From assembly GCA_033238645.1 (NCBI GenBank), contig BQXR01000008.1:1-64000 (forward strand): a stretch of 64,000 bases of DNA. The letters are read 5' to 3'. The position numbers were made by a program, and so were the translations under genes. Below are positions 23,480-32,583 of this stretch, piece after piece (within the stretch, counting starts at the first letter, position 1; the number at the start of each line of letters is the position of its first letter). The notes beneath the pieces are model-generated. The model worked only from the letters and a program-made list of their open reading frames with translations. It did no database searches and was not told the DNA's origin. The DNA comes from Thiomicrorhabdus sp033238645 (lineage in GTDB: Bacteria > Pseudomonadota > Gammaproteobacteria > Thiomicrospirales > Thiomicrospiraceae).

Positions 23480-23725
23480 TTAAATCAGTTGATACTTCTG
23501 CATCTTTTTTCTTAGGGTATTGCGATTGATGCCTAAGGTTTGAGCTGTTTGAGTTTGATTATTGTCTGTTTTTGCTAGGACAAATTCAATCATCGGTTTT
23601 TCAACCTGTTGTATGACCATCTCATAAAGATCACTGGTCTTCTCATCTTGAAGCGTCTCAAAGTAGACCTCAAGTGTTTGGGTTACTTGTTCGCTTAATG
23701 ATAGTGGTTTAACAGTTTGGCTCAT
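23480..23725 (-). CDS. fis: DNA-binding protein Fis
   Basis: Fis bends DNA and controls rRNA, recombination and chromosome structure. This 81-residue form is shorter than E. coli Fis (98). The C-terminal helix-turn-helix is clear at about residues 57-76 (NQTQTAQTLGINRNTLRKKM), and the helical core VEKPMIEFVLAKTDNN precedes it. It lies directly after dusB on the same strand, the conserved dusB-fis operon. Confidence 0.93.
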   Translation of the reverse strand: MSQTVKPLSLSEQVTQTLEVYFETLQDEKTSDLYEMVIQQVEKPMIEFVLAKTDNNQTQTAQTLGINRNTLRKKMQKYQLI

Positions 23726-23781
23726 AAAAGTATCAGTATCTTGTGTATTTATGGTTGTTTAAGCCGTCTAAACGACGGTGA

Positions 23782-24771
23782 TTACTTAGCTTTTGGTGAC
23801 TGAGTCAGCAGGGGGGCAAAGTAATTTTCGATCAATGTTAATTGTGCTTCAGGATCTAACAATTGATTAAATTGTTTACGCAAGATTTCACCTTGCGGAA
23901 GGTGTTGTCCATACCAACCTATATGTTTACGGGCGATACGTACACCGAGTGTTTCGCCATATAGCTGATGGAGTCCTGAAACATGCTGATTCATGGTCTT
24001 ATAAAACGCTTCTAAAGAGGCTGGCGCGAGTTTATTACCTGTTTTAAGGTAATGATTTATCTCACGAAAGATCCAAGGGTAGCCTTGAGAAGCTCTTCCC
24101 ACCATAATGCCATCAGCAGCCGTGTATTTTAATACAAAATGAGCCTGTTCGGGGGTGCAAATGTCACCATTTGCAATCACAGGAATCTCAATCGCCTGTT
24201 TAACGGTTTTGATGGTGTCATATTCTGCATGACCCTTAAACTTATCTTTACGTGTGCGGCCATGAATGGTAATAGCTTGAATGCCTTTTTCTTGAGCAAT
24301 AAGGGCTATTTGTAGTGCATTTCTATTTTCGGTATCGGTGCCTGTTCTGGTTTTAACGGTGACAGGCACATCCACTGCTGAAACAACGGCTTCAAAAATA
24401 TCAGCTACTTTTTCAGGCTCTGCCATTAGAGCCGAGCCAGCCGAAACACTACAAACTTTTTTAGCGGGGCAGCCCATATTGAGGTCAATAATCTGTGCAC
24501 CTTGTGAGACTTGCCAGAGTGCAGCATCTGCCAGCTCTTGCGGATCTGTACCGATGAGTTGAATCGCTCGCGGTTCGGGGTCACTATTGTTGGCGTGGCG
24601 TGTAGAGGATTTTTTGGATTCTCGAAGATTTTTTTTAGAAGCGACCATCTCAGCGAGTGTATAGCACGCCCCATTCTGACGACAGATTTCTCGAAAGACA
24701 GCATCGGTGATACCTGCCATAGGAGCAAGCACAATTTGATGTTCAAACTGATATGGGCCAATTTTGAGCAT
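23782..24771 (-). CDS. dusB: tRNA-dihydrouridine synthase B
   Basis: DusB reduces specific uridines in the tRNA D-loop using FMN. The 329 residues match E. coli (321). Motifs: LAPMAGITDAVFRE, LNMGCPAKKVC with the catalytic Cys, VKTRTG, ITIHGRTR and ANGDICTPEQA, GIMVGRASQGYPWIF. The last codons contain CCCCCCTGCT on the coding strand (23807-23816), an instance of the dispersed word that encodes PLL. It is operonic with prmA upstream (76 bp) and fis downstream. Confidence 0.97.
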   Translation of the reverse strand: MLKIGPYQFEHQIVLAPMAGITDAVFREICRQNGACYTLAEMVASKKNLRESKKSSTRHANNSDPEPRAIQLIGTDPQELADAALWQVSQGAQIIDLNMGCPAKKVCSVSAGSALMAEPEKVADIFEAVVSAVDVPVTVKTRTGTDTENRNALQIALIAQEKGIQAITIHGRTRKDKFKGHAEYDTIKTVKQAIEIPVIANGDICTPEQAHFVLKYTAADGIMVGRASQGYPWIFREINHYLKTGNKLAPASLEAFYKTMNQHVSGLHQLYGETLGVRIARKHIGWYGQHLPQGEILRKQFNQLLDPEAQLTLIENYFAPLLTQSPKAK

Positions 24772-24826
24772 AGAATATAGGGTAGCCGTATTAACTTAAG
24801 GGTAAAAATATGGTTTGAAAAAAATG

Positions 24827-24841
24827 AACAGGGGGGGGGGC
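24827..24841 (+). repeat. Dispersed word AACAGGGGGG (G10 form) between prmA and dusB
   Basis: AACA followed by ten G (24831-24840), directly downstream of the minus-strand prmA stop (24848). The transcript therefore carries the C10 run. Confidence 0.65.
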
Positions 24842-24847
24842 AGCCTT

Positions 24848-25738
24848 CTATTCTGCTTTATTCCTTGTTTTTTCACCAGCCAAAAGCCCCCATTCATCAA
24901 GTTGTTCAAAAGTGCTTAAGTCGATGCCAATAGAGGCATAGTGCTCAATAAGACCTTTCGCTTGTGTTGCCAGTAAACCTGATAGCACCAGTGTTCCACC
25001 TGGTTTTAGTAGGCGATTAAACTCGCCTGAAAGCTCTTTGACTGGCCCAGCTAAAATATTGGCAATGAGTAGATCAACAGGCTCTGAGTTAAAGTTTTCA
25101 ACTAGATTAAAAGAGATAGATTCGTTGTTACGCTCGGCATTTTGATTGCTAGCGGTAATGGCTTGAGGGTCAATGTCTGTGCCCGCAACTGAGGCAGCGC
25201 CTAGTTTTTGCGCAGCCAGTGCTAGAACACCAGAGCCACAACCGTAATCAATCACCTTGATACCTTGCGGTGCATGTTGATCTAACCAGGTTAAACACAT
25301 TGCGGTTGTTGGATGTGTGCCTGTACCAAATGCCATACCGGGGTCTAACATTAGGTTAATCGCCTCAGGTTTTGGTGGCACACTCCAACTGGGTACGATC
25401 CAAAGATGGTCACCAAACTTCATCGGTTTGAATTGATCCATCCAAGCACGAATCCAGTCCTTATCTTCTAGCTGCTCTATTTGAAAGTGTGCTTCAGAGA
25501 CGGCTGGCACTATTTGTTTAAGAAGTTCAATAACGGCTTGGCCGTTAACTTCTGCATCAAATAGGCCAATAACCTTTGTCTGTTGCCAGATAGGCGTTGT
25601 ACCTATTTCAGGCTCGAAGATTGGCTGATCCTTTGCGTCTTCAAAAGTAACGGAGGCCGCATTGGCTTCCATAAAAGCATCAGACAGAGGTTCTGCAAGA
25701 GGTTCTGCAACGGTTGTGTTAATTTGAATCCAAGCCAT
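24848..25738 (-). CDS. prmA: Ribosomal protein L11 methyltransferase
   Basis: PrmA methylates ribosomal protein L11 with S-adenosylmethionine. Start chosen at ATG 25738 (MAWIQINTT), just after TTTGGAGG, giving 296 residues (E. coli 293); the open frame upstream is not conserved. The N-terminal L11-recognition domain is followed by the Rossmann domain with GMAFGTGTHPTTAMCL, VIDYGCGSGVLALAA and NILAGPVKEL. Order prmA-dusB-fis suggests one transcript. Confidence 0.96.
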   Translation of the reverse strand: MAWIQINTTVAEPLAEPLSDAFMEANAASVTFEDAKDQPIFEPEIGTTPIWQQTKVIGLFDAEVNGQAVIELLKQIVPAVSEAHFQIEQLEDKDWIRAWMDQFKPMKFGDHLWIVPSWSVPPKPEAINLMLDPGMAFGTGTHPTTAMCLTWLDQHAPQGIKVIDYGCGSGVLALAAQKLGAASVAGTDIDPQAITASNQNAERNNESISFNLVENFNSEPVDLLIANILAGPVKELSGEFNRLLKPGGTLVLSGLLATQAKGLIEHYASIGIDLSTFEQLDEWGLLAGEKTRNKAE

Positions 25739-25802
25739 ACGGCCTCCAAAGAGTAGGGGCAGACCCGTGTTAATGCACCAGTCTATAAAATAGGATAAAA
25801 GC

Positions 25803-25838
25803 AAAAAACCTCCTAGGAAAATCCATAGGAGGTTTTTT
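25803..25838 (-). terminator. Intrinsic terminator after accC
   Basis: AAAAAACCTCCTA (25803-25815) pairs perfectly with TAGGAGGTTTTTT (25826-25838). It ends the aroQ-accB-accC unit on the minus strand. Confidence 0.92.
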
Positions 25839-25884
25839 GTGTCATGCCATTTAAGGCACTATTCGAACATCTATTTAATCGGGA

Positions 25885-27234
25885 TTAAACAAGGTGCTCT
25901 AGACGTTCTTCTAAATAATGGATATTACGTCCACCTTCAGCGAAACCACCATCATTCATGATCTCACGTTGTAGGTGAATATTGGTCTCAATACCTTTAA
26001 TCACCATTTCACCTAGAGCACTGTCCATACGGCGCACTGCTGTTGCACGATCACTAGCGAAACAGATCAGTTTACCAATCATGGAGTCATAGTGAGGTGG
26101 TACAGAGTAACCTGTATAGATGTGAGAATCCCAACGAACTCCTAAACCACCAGGCAGGTGAAGACGTTCAATCTTACCAGGTGAAGGCATAAAGTTTTTA
26201 GCAGGGTTTTCAGCATTTACACGGCACTCAATTGCGTGACCAGTGATTTTAATATCTTCTTGCTTAAGACTTAACGGAATGCCCATGGCAATTTCGATCT
26301 GGGCTTTTACTAGATCAATTCCTGTGACCATCTCTGTTACACAGTGTTCAACCTGTAGACGTGTGTTCATTTCAATAAAATAGAACTCACCATTTTCGTA
26401 CAAGAACTCAAATGTTCCTGCTCCACGGTAGTTGATATCGATACAAGCTTTAACACAGGATGCACCAATCTTTGCACGTTGCTGCTCAGAGATACCTGGT
26501 GCAGGAGCTTCTTCAACCACTTTTTGGTGACGACGTTGCATAGAGCAGTCACGTTCACCTAAGTGAACTGCATTACCTTGACCATCTGCTAACACCTGAA
26601 CTTCTACATGGCGAGGGTTCTCTAAGAATTTTTCCATGTAAACTTCTGGATTTCCGAAGAAGCTACCTGCTTCAGATTTTGTGAGTACGATTGACTTTAA
26701 TAAGTTGGCTTCAGTATGTACAACACGCATCCCACGACCACCGCCGCCGCCAGAGGCTTTGATGATGATTGGGTAACCAATTTCTTTAGCAATACGATGG
26801 TTTTCTACATCATCTTCACCTAAAGGACCACCAGAACCTGGGACAGTTGGGACACCCGCTGCCTTCATAGCGCGAATGGCTGAAACTTTATCACCCATAA
26901 CGCGGATGGTTTCTGCCTTAGGGCCGATAAATGCAAAACCACTCTCTTCAACACGTTCTGCAAAGTCCGCATTTTCAGATAGGAACCCGTAACCAGGATG
27001 AATTGCTTCAGCATCAGTAATTTCAGCCGCAGAAATAATCGCTGGTACATTTAAGTAGCTGTCAGTTGATGATGGTGGTCCGATACAAACAGACTCATCT
27101 GCTAATAAAACATGTTTTAAATCAGCATCTGCTGTTGAGTGAACCGCAACTGTTTTAATGCCAAGCTCTTTACAAGCGCGCAAAACGCGAAGTGCAATTT
27201 CGCCTCGGTTTGCAATAAGGATTTTTTCAATCAT
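25885..27234 (-). CDS. accC: Acetyl-CoA carboxylase, biotin carboxylase subunit
   Basis: AccC carboxylates the biotin on AccB using ATP and bicarbonate, the first half of malonyl-CoA formation. The 449 residues equal E. coli AccC in length. Motifs: IANRGEIALRVLRA at the start, HPGYGFLSENADFA, IKASGGGGGRGMRVV (ATP-grasp Gly loop), ERDCSMQRRHQKV, FIEMNTRLQVEH and the RLQVEHCVTE catalytic region. GGGAG precedes the ATG. accB lies 12 bp upstream. Confidence 0.98.
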   Translation of the reverse strand: MIEKILIANRGEIALRVLRACKELGIKTVAVHSTADADLKHVLLADESVCIGPPSSTDSYLNVPAIISAAEITDAEAIHPGYGFLSENADFAERVEESGFAFIGPKAETIRVMGDKVSAIRAMKAAGVPTVPGSGGPLGEDDVENHRIAKEIGYPIIIKASGGGGGRGMRVVHTEANLLKSIVLTKSEAGSFFGNPEVYMEKFLENPRHVEVQVLADGQGNAVHLGERDCSMQRRHQKVVEEAPAPGISEQQRAKIGASCVKACIDINYRGAGTFEFLYENGEFYFIEMNTRLQVEHCVTEMVTGIDLVKAQIEIAMGIPLSLKQEDIKITGHAIECRVNAENPAKNFMPSPGKIERLHLPGGLGVRWDSHIYTGYSVPPHYDSMIGKLICFASDRATAVRRMDSALGEMVIKGIETNIHLQREIMNDGGFAEGGRNIHYLEERLEHLV

Positions 27235-27246
27235 TGAGCTTCTCCC

Positions 27247-27705
27247 TTATTCAATTACGAATAGTGGTTGACCAAACTCAACAGATTCACCGTTGGCAGC
27301 AATAATCTTAACAATCTTTCCAGCTTTGTCAGACTCGATAGGGTTCATGATTTTCATCGCTTCAATAATACAAAGTGTATCGCCTTCAGCAACTTGATCA
27401 CCGACTTTAACAAAGTCACCCGCATCAGGAGAGGGTGCACCGTAATAAGTACCAACCATTGGTGAAGTCACTTGGTGACCACTAATCTCTGCTGGAGCAA
27501 CGGGTGCTGTGGCAGCAGGAGCTGCTACAGGCGCAGCAGCAGGAGCACCTACAACAGGTGCTGGCTGATATGCAGGTGCAGCGATAACAACAGGCTCTTT
27601 GCTACGAGTAATGCGGATGTTGTGCTCACCCTCTTTAATTTCGATTTCAGCAATATCTGACTGCTCTACGATCTCTATTAACTTGCGTATTGAACGAATA
27701 TCCAT
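27247..27705 (-). CDS. accB: Acetyl-CoA carboxylase, biotin carboxyl carrier protein
   Basis: AccB carries the biotin of acetyl-CoA carboxylase. The 152 residues comprise an N-terminal helical part, a mobile Ala/Pro linker at about 42-72, and the biotinyl domain with the acceptor Lys118 in EAMKIMN. AAGGA precedes the ATG. The order aroQ-accB-accC is common in gammaproteobacteria. Confidence 0.98.
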   Translation of the reverse strand: MDIRSIRKLIEIVEQSDIAEIEIKEGEHNIRITRSKEPVVIAAPAYQPAPVVGAPAAAPVAAPAATAPVAPAEISGHQVTSPMVGTYYGAPSPDAGDFVKVGDQVAEGDTLCIIEAMKIMNPIESDKAGKIVKIIAANGESVEFGQPLFVIE

Positions 27706-27786
27706 GTTGTTATCCTTTGCTCTGTTTTATTCTAATTTGTTAAATAATGTAACTGTGTTTGTTTGATTTGGGTTGCTTGATTGTGA

Positions 27787-28224
27787 CTACTTGATTTTTT
27801 CAACAGCGGCTAAAAAAGCCAGCTCATATCCTTGCGTACCTAATCCCGCAATAACGCCATCTGCTAAGTCTGAAAAGTAAGAGTGCGCTCTAAAAGGTTC
27901 ACGTTTGTGAATATTGGACAGGTGAACTTCTATAAAGGGAATGCTAACAGTGGCTAGTGCATCTCTAATGGCAACGCTGGTATGGGTAAAAGCGGCAGGG
28001 TTGATAATGATGTAGTCGGTACCATCATCCATCGCTTTATGAATGCGCTCGATAATCTCATGCTCAGCATTGCTTTGGAAGTTAAACAGGCGAACATTAC
28101 ACTCATCGGCAAGGTTTTCTAGTGACTCAATGATGTCCGCTAGTGTCTGGCGACCATAGATTTCAGGTTCGCGGCGACCAAGCATGTTTAAGTTAGGTCC
28201 ATTTATCACTAGAAGGGTTGCCAT
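27787..28224 (-). CDS. aroQ: 3-dehydroquinate dehydratase, type II
   Basis: AroQ dehydrates 3-dehydroquinate in the shikimate pathway. The 145 residues are typical for the dodecameric type II enzyme. Features: INGPNLNMLGRREPEIYG at the start with the catalytic Arg and Tyr, QSNAEHEIIERIH, IINPAAFTHTSVAIRDAL and IEVHLSNIHKREPFR with the catalytic His. It lies 81 bp upstream of accB on the same strand. Confidence 0.97.
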   Translation of the reverse strand: MATLLVINGPNLNMLGRREPEIYGRQTLADIIESLENLADECNVRLFNFQSNAEHEIIERIHKAMDDGTDYIIINPAAFTHTSVAIRDALATVSIPFIEVHLSNIHKREPFRAHSYFSDLADGVIAGLGTQGYELAFLAAVEKIK

Positions 28225-28372
28225 GATCTACTTTTCCAGATTTAATCAATTGGCCGAATTATAACTTAAGTGACAATTTATCTCTATGTAAAAGCGATAA
28301 AAACTAGAGAATGTTTGCATGAAATGATGCGTTCTGTTCTGAACATTGATAGAAGTTAATTTTGTAGGAGAG

Positions 28373-28404
28373 ATGAATCGCTATGATCTGTTTTAGCGAT
28401 TCAT
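28373..28404 (-). terminator. Perfect hairpin downstream of dsbD
   Basis: ATGAATCGCTA (28373-28383) pairs with TAGCGATTCAT (28394-28404), 11 bp with a 10-nt loop, about 40 bp after the dsbD stop. No T-run follows on the minus strand, so it may be a processing or stabilising hairpin. Confidence 0.55.
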
Positions 28405-28414
28405 TTACATAATG

Positions 28415-28426
28415 AGCAGGGGGGGG
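28415..28426 (+). repeat. Dispersed word AGCAGGGGGGGG after dsbD
   Basis: AGCA plus eight G within AATGAGCA-G8-TA, 20 bp after the minus-strand dsbD stop. The transcript carries CCCCCCCCTGCTCATT. Confidence 0.7.
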
Positions 28427-28445
28427 TAGAAGACACTGTTGCTAA

Positions 28446-30704
28446 TTAGTGGAGCGCCTTCTTAATATTGATCGTGAAATCTTCTGCCGACTTAAAACCA
28501 ATTACGCGTTGGGCTTTCTGCTCCTGTCCTTGCGGATTAAAGAATAGGATGGCTGGCGGGCCAATCAGTCCAAAGTGTTTCATCAATGCTTTATCAATAT
28601 CATCATTGGCAGTAACGTCTGATTGCAGCAAAGTTACGCCACGTAAGGCTAGGTGTACATTAGGATCGGTAAAGGTCAGTTTCTCCATCTCTTTGCAGCT
28701 AATACACCAATCGGCATAAAAATCGAGCATGATCGGTCGCCCTTTGGCGATCTCGGCTTCTAGGTCGTTAATGTTCTTAATTGTTTTGAAGGTTAAGTGT
28801 TCATTCTGGGCTTGACCTGCCACAGCGCTACCTTGAAAGGTCTTTAACGGCTGATACATATCTTTACTACCACCCAATAGACCAATCAAAATCATTAAGC
28901 CGTAAAGGAAGAGTGCTAAACCAAGGCCTTTTGCCAGTTTTAACCAACCTATTTTTTCATGACTGTCGAAAGCTCCTAAATAGACAGCTGAAACGATAAA
29001 TAGAAGTGCCCAGTTAATCATGGTGATCTCGACAGGAACGATTCGCTCAAGCATCCAAATAGCAACCCCAATCAACATCACTCCGAATACCGCTTTAACG
29101 TTATCCATCCATGCTCCAGAACGAGGTAAGAATTTAGCTGATGTGGTGCCGATAATAAGGAGAGGCACTCCCATTCCCATACTCATAGCAAACAGTGCTA
29201 GACCACCCAGTAAAGCATCACCCGTTTGACCAATGTAGATCAGAGCCCCCATTAATGGCGGCGCGACACAAGGGCCTACAATAAGTGCAGACAAAAAGCC
29301 CATAATTGCAACACCCATTAAGGTGCCACCTTTTTGTTGGTTGGATGCGTGGGTTAGTTTGGCTTGCAAGCGAGCAGGCAGTTGTAGCTCATAGAAGCCA
29401 AACATTGAAAAAGCAAGCAGGACAAAAATAAAACTGAAAGAGCCAATAATCCAAGGATTCTGGAAGGCGATCTGTAGGTTTTCCCCAAACATTCCAGCTA
29501 AAACACCTGCGACTGTGTAGGTGATAGACATAGCCAGTACATAGACGAGCGACATAATCAAGGCGCGTTTTGTGGTTAAGTGCTTTCCTTGGCCGACAAT
29601 GATGCTAGAGAGAATGGGTACCATAGGGAATACACAAGGTGTAAATGTGAGGAGCAGTCCCAAAATAAAGAAAGTTCCAATGACAATCCAAACACTACTG
29701 TTTTTAATCGTATCAGCGATCTGGTCACTTTCAGAAAGATCGCTACTATCGCTAGAGCTACTTGCGATTGTAGTTTGACTCGCTAGTTGGATGTCCCCTT
29801 TACTAACCGACACTGTCTTTTTGATCGGGGGGTAGCAGACACCAGAAGAGATGGCGCAACCTTGAAATTCAATTTCAATGGTGATGCTATCTTGTAGTTT
29901 GCTAATGGGTAGAGTTGCTAGAAGTTGGCCATGAAAGACTTCTGTTTTGCCAAAGACAGGGTCATCTACTTGCTCTGCTTTAGGTAGTTGTAAAGAGCCA
30001 ATGACCGCATCGCCTTCGATAATGCTGACTTTAAATTTGTCCTGATACAAGTGGTAGTCATCAGCAATCTGCCAAAGCAGTTCTAGTTGACCTTTAGTGT
30101 TAATTTGGTGGATGAACTGAAATGCTTTATCCGCAGGCAGCAGGTCGGGCTGTCCTGTTCTCGTTGTGAATAGATCGTTTAAAGCACCAAGAGAGGAGAA
30201 AGCACTCTCTTTTGTTTGACTTTCAAAAGGTTGAGCTACGAGATTCGTTTTGACGGGTACGGTGAGAGTGAAATTACGTGTTTGTGGCGGGTAGCAGACG
30301 CCCATTTGTGTTTGACAGCCTTGGTATTTAACGTCGATGTTCAGTGTGTTTTGGGTACTATTGATATCAAAAGGAATCTTTACTTCAACAGTATCGGTAT
30401 AAGTTTCTGTCTTACCAAAAACAGGATCATCTATCAGTTTGGCCGCTGGAAATATTGGTGTTTCAAAAGTGCTGTTTTCTGAGTGGACTTCTATTTTATT
30501 TTTATAAAGATGATAACCATCTGCAATCTGCCAGTTTAGAATGATTTGACTCTGCTGAATCTTTGGCTGGTCTAGCTTAAAAGCATCGTCAACACTTAGA
30601 AGCCCATCTGCAACACTGACTTGAGTAAGAGAGGCTAGCGAGATAATGCCTATGAATAGTGTTTTCAGTAGGGCTTTGATAATCGACGGTGTTTTCTGAA
30701 GCAT
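28446..30704 (-). CDS. dsbD: Thiol:disulfide interchange protein DsbD with duplicated N-terminal domain
   Basis: DsbD brings electrons from cytoplasmic thioredoxin to periplasmic disulfide isomerases and cytochrome c biogenesis. At 752 residues it is much longer than E. coli DsbD (565), because the N-terminal domain occurs twice. Copy 1 (about 38-150) has Cys130/Cys137 in CQTQMGVCYPP and copy 2 (about 190-300) has Cys283/Cys290 in CAISSGVCYPP; both share DDPVFGKTE and ADGYHLY/ADDYHLY. A membrane domain follows with TPCVFPMVP and GPCVAPPL, and a C-terminal thioredoxin domain with CISC at 667-670. A signal peptide precedes copy 1. Confidence 0.95.
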   Translation of the reverse strand: MLQKTPSIIKALLKTLFIGIISLASLTQVSVADGLLSVDDAFKLDQPKIQQSQIILNWQIADGYHLYKNKIEVHSENSTFETPIFPAAKLIDDPVFGKTETYTDTVEVKIPFDINSTQNTLNIDVKYQGCQTQMGVCYPPQTRNFTLTVPVKTNLVAQPFESQTKESAFSSLGALNDLFTTRTGQPDLLPADKAFQFIHQINTKGQLELLWQIADDYHLYQDKFKVSIIEGDAVIGSLQLPKAEQVDDPVFGKTEVFHGQLLATLPISKLQDSITIEIEFQGCAISSGVCYPPIKKTVSVSKGDIQLASQTTIASSSSDSSDLSESDQIADTIKNSSVWIVIGTFFILGLLLTFTPCVFPMVPILSSIIVGQGKHLTTKRALIMSLVYVLAMSITYTVAGVLAGMFGENLQIAFQNPWIIGSFSFIFVLLAFSMFGFYELQLPARLQAKLTHASNQQKGGTLMGVAIMGFLSALIVGPCVAPPLMGALIYIGQTGDALLGGLALFAMSMGMGVPLLIIGTTSAKFLPRSGAWMDNVKAVFGVMLIGVAIWMLERIVPVEITMINWALLFIVSAVYLGAFDSHEKIGWLKLAKGLGLALFLYGLMILIGLLGGSKDMYQPLKTFQGSAVAGQAQNEHLTFKTIKNINDLEAEIAKGRPIMLDFYADWCISCKEMEKLTFTDPNVHLALRGVTLLQSDVTANDDIDKALMKHFGLIGPPAILFFNPQGQEQKAQRVIGFKSAEDFTINIKKALH

Positions 30705-30909
30705 ATTAATTTCTCTTGATGATTGCCTTGAAAGCTAAGGGCGTTGGCCTTATTAGGTGTTAAGGCCTTTTCTGATTAAGTTCGTTATCTACTTGTTATT
30801 AATTTAACTTGCACAAGTTAAACGCAGGTTTAAATTAGATAGCCATTCTATAATACTTTTGTCGATTGGTCAGCCTTGGTTTGTAATACACTGAGCATTA
30901 TTTTAGTTA

Positions 30910-30936
30910 AAAGCATCGCCTGTTTAGCGGTGCTTT
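30910..30936 (+). other. Leader hairpin upstream of fxsA
   Basis: AAAGCATCGC (30910-30919) pairs with GCGGTGCTTT (30927-30936), 10 bp with one G-T pair and a 7-nt loop. It ends 17 bp before the fxsA ATG and is followed by ATTAAG, so it is a weak terminator at best and could be an attenuator. A possible promoter (TTGTCG, 17 bp, TGTAAT at 30859-30887) lies upstream. Confidence 0.4.
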
Positions 30937-30953
30937 ATTAAGAGACCCTATTT

Positions 30954-31448
30954 ATGAAGATTTTATTTCTTTTTTTATTTATCATTCCGCTTATCGAGCT
31001 CTATTTCCTGATCCAATTGGGTGAAGAAATTGGTGCTTTGCCAACGGTTTTGTTGACGATATTCACTGCTGTCGCGGGGGTTGCTTTAATGCGCATGCAG
31101 GGGTTAGCCGTGATGCAGAAAGCCCAGCAGGCAATGGCCTCTGGAGAGCCACCCACTGCTGCAATGTTGGAGGGGGTCTTTATCTTTTTAGGTGGTATCT
31201 TTCTGTTCTTTCCTGGTTTGATCTCTGATGGGCTTGGCTTTCTATTTTTAATCCCTTTTGTTAGACAGTTCTTTATTGGTCAGAGTATTAAGGGGATGAA
31301 ATCAACTGGTCGCTTTCACTATAAGGGGCAAAAAGGAGAGTATTATGAGGGTGAGTGGTCAGAAGGTGTAGCAAAAGAGCATAAGCGTTTAGATGGCGAT
31401 GTGATTGAAGGTGAAGTGCTTGATAAGGATGCTGCACGAAAGGACTAG
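30954..31448 (+). CDS. fxsA: FxsA family membrane protein
   Basis: A 164-residue inner-membrane protein of the FxsA family (E. coli 158), named for relief of phage T7 exclusion by the F plasmid; its normal role is unclear. Conserved features are the first membrane segment with PLIELYFLIQLGEEIGA, the MRMQGLAVMQKAQQAM loop, and GGIFLFFPGLISDGLGFLFLIPFVR. The C-terminal 45 residues are charged and variable. The ATG follows an AAGAG. Confidence 0.95.
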   Translation: MKILFLFLFIIPLIELYFLIQLGEEIGALPTVLLTIFTAVAGVALMRMQGLAVMQKAQQAMASGEPPTAAMLEGVFIFLGGIFLFFPGLISDGLGFLFLIPFVRQFFIGQSIKGMKSTGRFHYKGQKGEYYEGEWSEGVAKEHKRLDGDVIEGEVLDKDAARKD

Positions 31449-31459
31449 TATTCTAGGAA

Positions 31460-31486
31460 GGGGGGCTTTAGCTTACCCCCCTTGCT
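31460..31486 (+). terminator. G6/C6 hairpin after fxsA, includes a variant of the dispersed word
   Basis: AAGGGGGG pairs with CCCCCCTT around a 10-nt loop (CTTTAGCTTA), and the 3' side continues TTGCTC, so it reads as AGCAAGGGGGG on the minus strand. ACTAG/CTAGT can extend the stem outward. It lies within 12 bp of the fxsA stop. Confidence 0.55.
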
Positions 31487-31547
31487 CTAGTGTCCCTTGA
31501 GGATACAAATAATAATGTAATGGCCTTTTAAAGCCTATATTAAGGGC

Positions 31548-32384
31548 TTAGATAAGCTCCATATAACCCTCTTTAAAGCTCGGGTACTTAAATTCATAGC
31601 CAGTGCTTCTAATCTTTTCATTTGAAATTCTTTTATTACTGCGCATTTGTCGAGCGTTCTCTGTGGGTTCACAGTGATCGGCTTCAGGCACGCAAAGCTG
31701 TTCTGACAGCCAGGCGTAAACATCACAAGATAGGGTAGGTGTGTTATCAACCCCAACATAGAGCGCTTCTAAACTATCAGGAGTTTTCTCATCCATCGCG
31801 ACTAAATGGCTTAAGAGTCCAGAGCAGTCATCAGAGTGAATGCGGTTGCTCCAAACATTTTCCATACAGTGCGCTTTACCGTCGCGTACTAAATCAATTA
31901 AATGGGTTCTTCCTGGGCCATAGATGCCCCCAAAACGAATAATGGTTGAGTTGAGGTTGCTCTCTGTGACGGCCTCCTCTCCCATTAGTAAACGCTTGGT
32001 AGAGAAATTTGCATCGCAGGTAGGGCTTGACTCATTGACCTGCTCTCCCTCATCTTGCCCAAAGACTGAGGTACTAGAGATGAAGAAGAGTCTTTTGATT
32101 TTTTTATCTTCTACAGCGGCAATTAGGTTTTTTACCCCTTGGACATAAGCTTGGTAGTAAGCAACATCATTATATTTACCAGCAGAGGCCATATAGAAGA
32201 CGTAGTCGATCTGCTTTGGAAGGTTGTTCAATGTGGCAGAAAGGTCTGCTTTGATGGGATGAATCCCCTCTGGAATGTTGTCTATATTACGACGTAAACC
32301 AAAAACTTTGTGACCTTGTTCAGAGAGCTGAGTTCCCAGTATGCAACCAATATCACCGCAGCCTGCTATAAGAATATTTGCCAT
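31548..32384 (-). CDS. NAD-dependent epimerase/dehydratase family protein (YeeZ-like)
   Basis: A 278-residue extended-SDR protein. The N-terminus IAGCGDIGCILGTQL is the Rossmann dinucleotide-binding loop. FYMASAGKYND, RLFFISSTSVFGQ and STIIRFGGIYGPGR are family features. The usual YxxxK catalytic pair is replaced by FSTKRLLMGEEAV around residue 130, as in YeeZ-type atypical SDRs, so the substrate is not predictable. AGAGG precedes the ATG. It is convergent with fxsA. Confidence 0.85.
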   Translation of the reverse strand: MANILIAGCGDIGCILGTQLSEQGHKVFGLRRNIDNIPEGIHPIKADLSATLNNLPKQIDYVFYMASAGKYNDVAYYQAYVQGVKNLIAAVEDKKIKRLFFISSTSVFGQDEGEQVNESSPTCDANFSTKRLLMGEEAVTESNLNSTIIRFGGIYGPGRTHLIDLVRDGKAHCMENVWSNRIHSDDCSGLLSHLVAMDEKTPDSLEALYVGVDNTPTLSCDVYAWLSEQLCVPEADHCEPTENARQMRSNKRISNEKIRSTGYEFKYPSFKEGYMELI

Positions 32385-32525
32385 GCTATTTCCTCTTTAA
32401 TTTCTGACATATTAATGCAAAAGTGATGAGGGAAAAAGACTAATTTCTATTCAAGTCATTAAATATTTATTACGGTCATAAGTGGGGTTAAGAGGAGGGG
32501 CTTGGAATGTTAAAATGTTAGGCAA

Positions 32526-32561
32526 TAAAAAACCGCGAGAGGAAAGTCCTGAGGCGGTTTA
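32526..32561 (-). terminator. Intrinsic terminator after the FadL-type gene
   Basis: AAACCGC (32530-32536) pairs with GCGGTTT (32554-32560). On the minus strand it is followed by TTTATT. Confidence 0.8.
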
Positions 32562-32583
32562 GGGAGGCTAATGGCTTCTACTA

